From Trissonchulus latispiculum (Eukaryota; Nematoda; Enoplea; Enoplida; Ironidae): DNA of 64,000 nt. The stretch is from the NCBI GenBank assembly GCA_030248195.1, contig JASAND010013275.1, forward strand, positions 50,062-114,061, in the 5' to 3' direction. The translations under genes were made by a program, and so were the position numbers. This document shows, in pieces, positions 11,465 through 20,241 of this stretch. Each line of letters begins with the position of its first letter. Position 1 is the stretch's first letter. The notes beneath the pieces were generated by a model. The model was given only the letters and a program-made list of their open reading frames with translations. It ran no database searches and had not been told where the DNA came from.

Positions 11465-11896
11465 CAGGGGCCCGTTGCATAAAAGGTATTACTAATAAAT
11501 TATTAGTGATTAGTTGATTAGTGCAGCAGTAATAATGAGCAAAGCTATTAATTGAGTCAACAAATTTTGGTGTTTTCGGTATTATTTTGAAGATAATGAA
11601 GTGATTAATTCAAAAATGGCCAAAATTTTCTATAATTTTCTCCACCTCAATAGTTCTGATCACAAATATCAGAGGAAACTCGATTTTTGAAGGTTATTCC
11701 TTTGGCTTAGTCCAAATTTTAATTTTACACCAATTTAGGATATATAGTTCGTTAGAGCATCTCAAAAGCTACAAAACGACATATAGAATATCCCTTAAGC
11801 TCTTCCACAACTTTAGCTATTTTCAATCAAACTGCTACACTAATCAACTAATCACTAATAATTTATTAGTAATACCTTTTATGCAACGGGCCCCTG
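11465..11896. mobile_element. MITE with about 57-bp terminal inverted repeats
   Basis: The left end CAGGGGCCCGTTGCATAAAA continues through TATTACTAATAAATTATTAG and TGATTAGTTGATTAGTG. The right end (about 11839-11896) is its near-perfect reverse complement, ending GCAACGGGCCCCTG. The 432-bp body is AT-rich without an ORF. CAGGGG...CCCCTG ends resemble hAT or Harbinger-type MITEs, but no clear target duplication is visible, so the superfamily is open. A decayed sibling right end lies at 53259-53316. Confidence 0.8.
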
Positions 11897-12545
11897 GTGG
11901 CTGGCAGTTTGTTAGAAACGTTCTGAACCGTGGTCCATAAAAGCTGCGTTGACGCTGTATGATTTTAGAACGCGTTTAATGCGGTTTATGCGCTTATTCG
12001 GTTGCAAGAATGAATATGTGTCAGTACAAACCAATTTTTATACGTGATACTATTAGTTTTACTTGATAACTTGATAATAAGCATTGAAGGGTCTCCGATG
12101 CAGCCAGAAAAAGTTACAAGCTGTCAAAGTCGGACAAAGTACGAAATTTTGCTAAATTTTCATTGCAAAAATCCAATAAATTTATTTCTAGCTGCAAGAC
12201 TTGATTCAGAGACGGGATCAACTATACGTTATTTTAATGCGCATAACCTCCGGCATCACCTGGTGGAAGGACTTTTCTGCCGACGAACTACAGCCGGCCC
12301 TGGATTTGCTTGAATGCAGCGCTCGAATAGGGCTTGAAATCATCAAAATTTCCATAGCCGGCGGAATGCCATAGAAACTATATTTTTCAAGCAGGTGTCG
12401 AAATATTTTCCCAAAATAGGGTGGACGTGCTAAAGATAAAAGGATCAAATGCCCAGATTGCCAACCGGCAACTGCACCCTATCCCAAAATATAAGATGCC
12501 AAAAATCAGCACTTGTGCCAGTTGGCAGCCGCGGGAATAAAAGGG
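11897..12545. other. Unannotated spacer
   Basis: No gene, RNA or repeat recognised. Two short antiparallel open frames between 12044 and 12448 have no domain. Confidence 0.4.
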
Positions 12546-12549
12546 TTAA

Positions 12550-13332
12550 TGTGGTGATTCCCTTTGGGCACATATTATTGGTTGACGGTTATCAAGATGA
12601 AATTTGATGAAACTTTCCAAACTAAGTTCTTTTAGCATTCTAACACCCTCCGCACAATCCCGCTTCAAAACTTTGATATCTCCGTTCAGGGCGGTTTTTG
12701 CCGATTTTTGACAGTTAGTAGCTGCACAGCTATCATTATATTCATTCGAAAGATCTTGTTGAGCTCTACATTTTTGCTTTTTGAAGCACCTTTCTAGATT
12801 TTCTCTATAGTGAGATATAGCTGATTTTTTTATTTTAGGGTTGAAAACTTGTCATTCTTGGATAAATCAAATAATCCTCCATTTCTTGAGCTACGCGAGC
12901 CGTAAAATTAAACTAAAGGTGTCAATTTAAAGGTCTCGACGGGGCCAATTATTCGTGACATTATAATCCTCTAAATGCTATCCCGTACGCTGCTATCATA
13001 AAAATGTAGTTTTTGCAAAAACATGACCTAATTTTTCCAGCGATTGTGCAGTTTTCACTATGCAAGATTTTCAGAGCAGTTTCATAATAATTAAAAAAGG
13101 GTCCCCAGCTATTTGATAGTGGAATCGAATGATGTGGACGACGCCTCGCGAAAAAATTTACTTTAGTCTGCAAAAAATCTGGAAGATTAAATTACTTCAA
13201 AAATGTAGTAAAATAATTTCAAAGAGTTAAAGTTTGTTAAGCTCTATTTTGATATAAAAATGGCTTCTTAACTCCAAGGAATGAATGTGTAATAACGGTT
13301 CAAAGTTGATGTCTCTAAAAGGAATCACCACA
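12550..13332 (+). mobile_element. TTAA-MITE copy 1
   Basis: A 783-bp element flanked by TTAA on both sides (12546-12549 and 13333-13336). Ends are TGTGGTGATTCC and GGAATCACCACA, perfect inverted copies over 12 bp. It aligns throughout with the copy at 53459-54431. No transposase is present; the short open frames are not conserved between copies. A TTAA target is known for piggyBac-type elements, but these ends are not the classic piggyBac ends, so that assignment is only a possibility. Confidence 0.85.
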
Positions 13333-13336
13333 TTAA

Positions 13337-14120
13337 AGCACGAGGTTTGCATCAATAAATCAGTTACTACTGCATTTAGAAAGTTTTATATGAAGGGACT
13401 CCAAACGAACACTTGAAGTTAAAGGTCATCTTCTGAAGCTACTTCTACTGATAAAGTGCTCCAAAAAAATGGAATTCAGCTGGCTAGGTTTTAATATGTC
13501 TAATCTGCGGATACTCGCTATAATGGTTTAATCAGAAAGTTTTGATAGACGCGCTGGGGGACCTACATGCCACCTCATTGGGAAATCCGACAGGCAAGGA
13601 CCCATCAAATGTAGATTCCACCGGTGTCCCCTGGCATCCGTCTGGTCAACGGTGCAAACGGGCTCTGTTCCCGGGGACATGGCATTGCCATGTCGAATTA
13701 CATGATGCCATCCAAGTGCTTAAATTGTGCTACTGAGTGGTTGCTTGCTTCTGCTTATTCTTGCCCATTCCTACGTTTCTGAATGATGTGCTGGTTGCTC
13801 TCGAACTACGAAGACCTGTACCGGACTTCAAACCTCTAGGCTGACGAGCCCGTAAATAACCATAACACAAACAAAAATCTCCCAGTCGGCGAGTCTAATA
13901 AATAGTGAAACATACATATGCTATGTCAAATCCATTTTTCTAGTTAACTTCCATAACAGTTTAACCAACAGGGTTTGTCTCGTTTTATGTTTTTCAACAA
14001 CATGGCCCATGTTGCAATCATACATGTTGTTAGAGCATGGGGTCGAATTCTACATCGATTCAGACACTTCAAAAATTCCAAAATTTCAAGGGGGTCTACC
14101 CTAAAATGTGCAAATTTGCA
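13337..14120. other. Unannotated spacer
   Basis: Nothing recognised. 13545-13735 is locally GC-richer and open on the plus strand, but shows no domain. Confidence 0.4.
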
Positions 14121-14212
14121 ATATTGCTGATTTCTGTCATTTTGGCCAGAAACTAGTAAAATATAAATATTGCTGATTTCTGTCATTTTGGCCAGAAACT
14201 AGTAAAATATAA
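14121..14212. repeat. 46-bp tandem duplication
   Basis: ATATTGCTGATTTCTGTCAT followed by TTTGGCCAGAAACTAGTAAA occurs twice in a row with a period of 46 bp and no visible mismatch, so the duplication is recent. Confidence 0.85.
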
Positions 14213-14614
14213 AACTTTTTAGCGAGTTTTAAGAAATTTAAAATAATTCCTGGAGTTTGCTGCAAAGGTTTTGTAAAAACCGTTTTCTCTTCAAGTCGAG
14301 AGGGTCTACGCTTTTTCCTTTTCGCTGAGGGAGTCTACACGTTTTTGTCGGTCAGGGTGGAGGTCTGCACCCCCAACTCCCTCCACGATATCCTATGGTT
14401 GTTATTTGGAGCTTCGATGGCGACCCGCAATATACCATTACAAAGTGGACCAGATTCACGAAACCGTCTCCAAACTAAAATTGGAGAGGCATACAAAGAT
14501 TATTTTAATAAATATTACGCAATGTGCACGACATTGTTTTGAGTAGTAAGTATTCATCTTCTTATTAGCCTTACCAGTTACGCTGTCCATACTTACGTTG
14601 GAGAATTAGAGGGT
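14213..14614. other. Unannotated spacer
   Basis: 3' flank of receptor paralogue 3. Nothing else is recognised. Confidence 0.4.
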
Positions 14615-15622
14615 TCACTTCAATTTACTCATAACGGAAGCTCGAAATCCGCTATTAAATATGACGTACAAATAAAAATTGGATGCCTGTGAAAACCAAA
14701 ATGTAATAGCTAAAAAGATTTCCATGGTTGATTGAACAGAATATTTCAATAGGTCTGACATGGCCTCTTCATAAGTTAATGAAGATACGGCATCCATTCC
14801 AGTAATGAAACCCATTGGATACATCGAAATGAAGTAAAGTATATTATTCAAAGACATGGGTACAGTTAAGCAAAACTGAAGTAAACACAACTGCTTATCC
14901 TTCACCCATTTTGCTTTGCTATTGAGATCGTGAATCGCATTTTTTGGTCTTCGTTTGGCAACTATACCAATTACGACAAGGAACATCAAGATGAAGGCAG
15001 TTACACCCTTAATAAGGTCCTGGACTAGTACAGTTATGACTAAAATTCTATAGCTGTTAGTCTGAGTCCATGCTGCAAACGACGGAAAGACAAACAGGAC
15101 TTCGTTAAAGTACAGAATTGAATATAGAAATGAAAACGCAACCACTTTGAAAATGAACTGCTTGTTATTGATTTTTGCAAAAGACATAGGAAACCACAAA
15201 GCAATACAACGTTCGAGAGCAACAGCAACTGCGACAATATCATTGACCACACTGGAACCATTCATAACACCAAAAGCAAAATGCCTCAATATCTCGCTCC
15301 ACGTTTGGTTGTCGGACACCGGAAAGATTTCCGATAGTTTCCTGACAAGAAGTGTACCATTTGTTATTATTGCTCCAACTGCAATAATTCGGTGATAAAT
15401 AAAACTAACTTGTTCGAAATCAGAACCACGTAATAGAAGAAGTGTTAAAAAGGAACCGATAGTACCGATAACACCAAACACTGATGCTGCATATTTCAGA
15501 TTTGACACAATTGATTCAATCTCAAAGATAGATGTATAAGCATTGTAATAGTTTAGAATCTGAGATTCGTTCATGTATTTGGAAGCATTTATCCAGTGAG
15601 GTATTTTAACTGGTACTGACAT
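14615..15622 (-). CDS. Divergent rhodopsin-like 7TM receptor, paralogue 3
   Basis: 335 residues, ATG start, no intron. Sequons are at N12 (NAS) and N18 (NES) in the short extracellular N-terminus. Seven hydrophobic segments lie at about 44-64, 75-95, 115-144, 155-180, 193-222, 246-268 and 300-323. E137-R138-C139 sits at the end of TM3 and SNFYLYVIFN (314-323) at the end of TM7. In the tail, KRIR of the other paralogues is replaced by SGFR, and the C-terminus is only about 12 residues long, shorter than in the other three. That may weaken arrestin or G-protein contacts or reflect a truncation. It is closest to paralogue 2. Inferred plasma-membrane receptor, ligand unknown. Confidence 0.85.
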   Translation of the reverse strand: MSVPVKIPHWINASKYMNESQILNYYNAYTSIFEIESIVSNLKYAASVFGVIGTIGSFLTLLLLRGSDFEQVSFIYHRIIAVGAIITNGTLLVRKLSEIFPVSDNQTWSEILRHFAFGVMNGSSVVNDIVAVAVALERCIALWFPMSFAKINNKQFIFKVVAFSFLYSILYFNEVLFVFPSFAAWTQTNSYRILVITVLVQDLIKGVTAFILMFLVVIGIVAKRRPKNAIHDLNSKAKWVKDKQLCLLQFCLTVPMSLNNILYFISMYPMGFITGMDAVSSLTYEEAMSDLLKYSVQSTMEIFLAITFWFSQASNFYLYVIFNSGFRASVMSKLK

Positions 15623-15654
15623 ACCGAAGGCCTTTGGTAAGCAAATAAGAGCAA

Positions 15655-15775
15655 AGCCAATTTTAGTTCACAGCCAAATTATTTTCATGGTTGGCAGGCT
15701 ACCATCCCTCTTCAGATGGCTGATTCTTTGCTGCAGGATATAGGATCAGCAGCCAACCCACTCATAGTTAAGAAA
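15655..15775 (-). promoter_or_regulatory. Upstream block shared by receptor paralogues 2 and 3
   Basis: Counterpart of 11211-11330. Blocks AGTTCAC, CAAATTATTTTCATGGTTGG and CTTCAGATGG appear in the same order at a similar distance from the start codon. Confidence 0.35.
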
Positions 15776-17124
15776 ATAAACGGAGGTGGCAGTTACCAGT
15801 TCCCTACAGCAAGCTAAACATAGAAAATATAGCCCCTACCAGAAATTTTCAGATTTTATGCAATAATGAATAAAACTTAACGAAACCTTAATGACACTTA
15901 CAATCAAGCTACATCTTCAAAACCTCTCAGGAGTTTCAAAGCACAAAAGAGCCAGAAGCATAATCTAACATATATCTTATGATACTACTGCCTGCTAGAT
16001 TTTTTGATAGGAGGCGCCAAAGGCAATCAAGGTAATGGATGCTTGGATGTGAATGGACCTGAACTGAACTATGGAAAACCGGTATTTTAACAGTTTTTTA
16101 ATTTCACTTATTTCATTTCACTTTCACTTTTTCATTTACTACTTAAGTAAAAATATTTCTATATACATAGTTAAAGAGTGAACCCCAGATTTAATTTTTA
16201 AGTTTCACGATGTCATGTGATAATCCGAGTAACAATTAAACTGCAGAAATTGGATATCGGACAGATCCCGTTTTCAGCAATTGGTATATCGACTTGGAGT
16301 GTCTGCTCTCACCATCTACTGTAGTTTTTGAATTTAGCTATTAATATTGATGAAACCGGAAATAAAGAATTGTCACATATAACTTATCTGTAATTGCATT
16401 CATCGTCATAACTTCTCACGAATAGGCAAAGGGGTACTGTCCATACATGCAGGAACTGGGGTTTGCAAAAAAGATTGTTGAAAATTATATAACTGAAATT
16501 ATTGTATTGAAACAACAGAAACTTGTCAATATTTAATATATCAAATTTAGGTCTGCTTATTTAATGTACTAGATCGGCAAGAATTTACATATGTTCCCAA
16601 ATCCTAACATGTACCTAAATGTCGTGGTTTTGGTTGTGCTTGGACCTAGACCCGGACTCCGGACCTCCGGTCCCAAAAGTTGGATCCGGACCCGCCCCAG
16701 CTCGGGGTTACCCGGGGGTAAACGCAGGTAACCGGACCCGGAGCCAACTCTGGGCTATCAGCGATTCGTTGTCTTGGCATCACAATCCCTTGACCGAAAT
16801 GACCGCAACAATTTATGTCTTTTGTCGACATTCAGCGCGCATCCGCGCTGTGTAGAAATGAGTACTATTAAAGTGCTGTAAATTTAATATTTAATGCTTT
16901 CAGTACATAAGAATGTTTACTTTGTTAGTGAAGTTGTTCAATGTATTCCATCCGTTAGGGCAAAGTACTTGACGAAAATAGAATTCAATTGATTGGCATT
17001 GGTCCTACTTTCTAGTCTAGGGACATGCGCCGCAAGTTCATAATCGAGGGTCTCAGCAAATTTACCCCAATCGGCTTTACTTTACTAAAGGGCATTTTGG
17101 TCGCCGTGTGGTATGTCGTTTGGC
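15776..17124. other. Spacer with a GC-rich palindromic patch
   Basis: Mostly featureless and AT-rich. 16637-16745 stands out as GC-rich, with overlapping palindromes around CCGGACCTCCGG and GGTTACCCGGGGGTAAACG. It may be a MITE end related in style to 3031-3164. No gene recognised. Confidence 0.4.
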
Positions 17125-17670
17125 AAATTCGGAGTAAAGGGTGAGTAAAATACTATGACATGATCGGAACCCATGTTATCGCCAGCACACAGTGACCAGG
17201 TATATGAATTTGGAATCCGTAGTATACTGAGGTCGGGGTTGTACAGCGGTTGAGGATTCTTGCCAAAGATGTAGCTGCAGCACTTTGAGGATTCTTGAGC
17301 TATAATGTACCCATTATTGTCTGCTACAAACTGCAGGGCATCCTCTCCCGAGTTATTTTGTGAACATCCCCAACGAACAGATTTAGAGTTAAAGTTCCCT
17401 AAGACAAAGACTGTTCCTACTGCATCCTTAACGCAGGTTTAAGTCAAGTTGGTATGCTCTTTGGCAGTAAAAATTTATTACAGTAATGCTTCTTTGCCTA
17501 GGGATATTTCCAAGACTTGAACTTCTTGACCATTGACAGCTTTTTGACGCACTACATTACTGGTGACTTTTTGATCGACCAAATCTAAAAGCCCCCTTCC
17601 ATGATTGTATCTAACCATTCGGTAGCATGTATAACTGAGTGTACTTAAGGGGCGTGGTCCAGACAATGGT
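17125..17670 (-). pseudogene. Non-LTR retrotransposon endonuclease remnant
   Basis: Read on the minus strand in shifting frames, this gives pieces of an APE-type LINE endonuclease: an RGLLDLVD-like block (about 17600), ITVINFYCQR (about 17470), VLGNFNSKSVRWG (about 17390; the active-site GDFN motif with D changed to N) and MGSDHVIVFYSP (about 17150; the GSDH end motif). At least two frameshifts and several stops separate them. A dead, 5'- and 3'-incomplete LINE copy is inferred. The reverse transcriptase part is not seen next to it. Confidence 0.65.
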
Positions 17671-17690
17671 AATTTTTTCTACTTTCTCCG

Positions 17691-18170
17691 TTCTCGCTGA
17701 TTTCTATACATTTTATGGTCCAAACGGTATATTTTAATGAGTTTTTAAAAGTAAAGTTGTAAGTCGTACGGTTGTCGAGTAATTTCACCTCAAAGTTGAG
17801 GTCTCATGTGTCAAGTTTCACTTATGCACACCCAGCCGGTTCTTTAATCGTGGGGCCTGTTCCACCAAATCCGTGAGCAATACTTGTGGACTTGTTCTGC
17901 AGAAAAGCAGGTTGGTGCTTTTCGCTCAAAAATGTTTCTAGTATGCAGACGATTTCTATATTGTTCAAGTAGTAGCTGCGGAATTCTGGTAACTTATATA
18001 CACAAAACACAACAATTTCACTTCACTAGCCACAGCGAAGCCATCTTGAATATGCTATTGAAGTGTCAGAGTGCGAACGCATCAAGAGCTATTTCCTTTG
18101 GAATTTGGAATTTAGCACAAGTCAGTGTTTCCTGTCTGCAGGCTCATTTTACCTATCAATCCACACTTCT
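17691..18170. other. Unannotated spacer
   Basis: No convincing feature. Short open frames on both strands lack domains. Confidence 0.4.
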
Positions 18171-18338
18171 GCAGCCATTGTTTAGTCCCCGGCTTTTCGG
18201 GCAAGCTTATCAAGGTTTCATCCATCTTAATCACTAGAGGTATCCCGGGGATAAATGGTATTGCTTGCAGTAAACGCGTTTGCCTTAGGTGTGCCTGCGG
18301 CCAATGGCCAAAAACCGTTCACCGACTTTTCTTGGGGA
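18171..18338 (+). repeat. Dispersed repeat, pair with 49350-49520
   Basis: Shares ordered blocks with 49350-49520: GCAGCC, GCAAGCTT, CCATCTTA, CTAGAG and ACCGTTCACCG...CTTGGG. The copies are direct and diverged. Whether this is an old transposon or a decayed host duplication cannot be told. Confidence 0.5.
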
Positions 18339-18343
18339 CCACG

Positions 18344-18626
18344 CCGCGTTGCAAAAGATTCTCCTAAGCCTAGGAACGCTCCTAAGTTCAGCTTAGGTGC
18401 TCACTTAGGAGACTCGGGTTGCAAAAGATTCTCCCAAGCTAGGAGTACTATCCACCGCTCCCAACTTTTCTCCTAAGTTGGCTGAGTTTAGGAGCAGCGC
18501 TAGCTAAACACTTTGGAGAAATCTTTTGAAACGGGGTTAGGAGGTCTCCTAACTTCCTCATAGACAGCTCCCAGACATCCTCCTAAGTATCCTCCTTGGA
18601 GGGCACTATCTTTTGCAACGCGTCCC
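18344..18626. mobile_element. Short foldback element with GCGTTGCAAAAGAT ends
   Basis: The left end GCGTTGCAAAAGATTCTCC and the right end ATCTTTTGCAACGCG are inverted copies. A third copy of GTTGCAAAAGATTCTCC lies inside at about 18419, and the body is full of TCCTAAG/CTTAGGA palindromes. Size is about 283 bp, without an ORF. No target duplication was identified. Confidence 0.6.
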
Positions 18627-18979
18627 GCATTTCTAATACTAATATTAACGGGCGGATCGCTGCAAGCCTAGTGCTATAACAGAGCAGGGAAATTTAGCTG
18701 GCTTTGCAGCTACATTGGTTTCGTGGAATCTAGCTGTAGAAGTGTGTACTCAACATGTTTTGGTAGATACATTACCTCGATACAGATTCCAACTTTGTGG
18801 ACTTGCTAGCTTTGCTGTGATCTGTTCGAATAGCCATAAATGTTCAGTCATTAGTGTTTATATATTCCATACTATTAGTGTATTTATTAAGAATACATAA
18901 AGTATATCACAACAGATTTGAGAGTGAATATGTGCAATATTTTGTCTGAAGACTCTGGAAGAGGAGCTATCGACCCAGT
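18627..18979. other. Unannotated spacer
   Basis: Nothing recognised. Confidence 0.4.
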
Positions 18980-19046
18980 TTCGACAAAACGGATGCTGTT
19001 ATAATCTAAAATAGAAAATAGCAAAAGTGAATAATAACAAGAGTAT
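18980..19046 (+). repeat. Short dispersed repeat, pair with 37921-37992
   Basis: GCTGTTATAATCTAAAATA, followed by A-rich sequence and CAAGAGTA, recurs at 37921-37992 in the same orientation. This is a fragment of an unidentified repeat. Confidence 0.4.
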
Positions 19047-19651
19047 GAAATTGCGCATACTCTTGCTGTAGGAGCAAACATTTAGTGCTCTGCGCACTGT
19101 AGGCTGAAGCTCCCGCCATTTGCTAATAAAACAAATGCAAAACAAATACGTTCGACAACAGGAAAACTCGAAAACGCAACTACTCAAGTTGACCGAAGTT
19201 GTGTTTGTTGTAATGCAAGTTCAAAAGGTGTGTAGACGACTTCAGTGTCTTCTGCTTAAATTCCGTTTAAAAACCTGAAATAGCTATGCCGGGGTAATAC
19301 GGACAAAAGAATTGACTAAACGAAAAGAAATACCATCAACCTAGAAATTTCGAACAAGGACTTTTTGAATTAATTTTCCCGCCAACTTCTTCGGTTTAGA
19401 ACACCGATTCAGCCACCAGGCACAATGGAACCAATCACAAGTACGAAGTTTAACTCAAGCTGTAATAATGCGTTTTAGGTTTGATAAATGGAAGTGTCAA
19501 CGACATGATATGACACAAACCCCGCAAGACGAGCCCAGCGTGGCAGGTTCTGTACAATAGCCATGGCTAAGACAAGAAACATTAAAACAAAAGAAAGATG
19601 AGAAAAGGATATCCAACTTTCTGATTAAAACTTAACCATTAATCCATATAG
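19047..19651. other. Unannotated spacer, 5' flank of element A
   Basis: No gene recognised up to the insertion site of element A. Confidence 0.4.
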
Positions 19652-19655
19652 TGAC
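19652..19655. repeat. Target-site duplication TGAC (left) of element A
   Basis: TGAC immediately precedes the 5' LTR and recurs at 31088-31091 right after the 3' LTR. A 4-bp duplication is within the normal range for Ty3/Gypsy integrases. Confidence 0.85.
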
Positions 19656-19896
19656 TGTAGCATTCCAAAAGTAACTTCTAAACAAAATTTTAAACTTGTT
19701 TCACTGTAGTTTAAACATCCTTTTAAAGTGTAATTTCAAATAGTTATTTTCCATCTAAACTGTCAACTTTAGTTTCATAAACTATTCTTTTAATTTCACC
19801 CCACACCCTACATTTCTTATACTTTTGTTATGCCCCAGTTCACATTAACATCCGTTTTGTCTTTTCGCAACCTACTTTTCACCCCAAAATTTGTCC

Positions 19897-19904
19897 TATA
19901 AAAA
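19897..19904 (+). promoter_or_regulatory. TATA box of element A LTR
   Basis: TATAAAAA about 30 bp upstream of a plausible start in the 5' LTR. The same box is present in the 3' LTR at the equivalent position. Confidence 0.6.
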
Positions 19905-20029
19905 CCCTAAATTTCTTTCATCGGGGCTTCTTTTTGTTCTTGCAATCACTGAACTTACGTCTAATCTCAATATATACACATTGCTCTTCTAGCAACTTAA
20001 CTATGCTACAATCATCTCTTCTGTCCCTC

Positions 20030-20136
20030 CCTCTTAAGTGAGGATGCCTGTACCGATTTGCATTACTCCTCTTAAGTGAGGTTACTATTAGTTATAACTG
20101 CTTATACTCCTGTGCATTTCTCCCTCTTAAGTGAGG
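20030..20136 (+). repeat. Triplicated CCTCTTAAGTGAGG motif in the LTR
   Basis: The 14-mer occurs exactly at 20030-20043, 20068-20081 and 20123-20136 (and again three times in the 3' LTR). Arms CCTC/GAGG can pair around a TTAAGT loop, so in the RNA these would be three short hairpins, downstream of the inferred transcription start. A protein-binding or packaging element is possible; no function is known to me. Confidence 0.7.
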
Positions 20137-20205
20137 TACCTTGCCGTATTAATAAACTCTGTCTAACTCCACGCTACCTCAGACGCCACTTAGCCACGTT
20201 ACACT

Positions 20206-20223
20206 TGGTGGCAGCGGTGGGAT
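20206..20223 (+). promoter_or_regulatory. Primer-binding site (tRNA-Leu AAG)
   Basis: TGGTGGCAGCGGTGGGAT starts 2 nt after the 5' LTR. It is complementary over 18 nt to the 3' end, including CCA, of the animal tRNA-Leu(AAG) as I know it from other genomes. It primes minus-strand DNA synthesis. Confidence 0.8.
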
Positions 20224-20241
20224 CATCAGGATTCTCACTGC

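Larger units (their letters stand above)
19656..20203 (+). repeat. Element A 5' LTR
   Basis: 548 bp, TGTAG...TTACA. A TATAAAAA box lies at 19897-19904 and AATAAA at 20151-20156, so U3, R and U5 can be placed roughly: transcription start near 19930, polyadenylation shortly after 20156. Three copies of CCTCTTAAGTGAGG lie between the two signals. It appears identical to 30540-31087. Confidence 0.93.
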
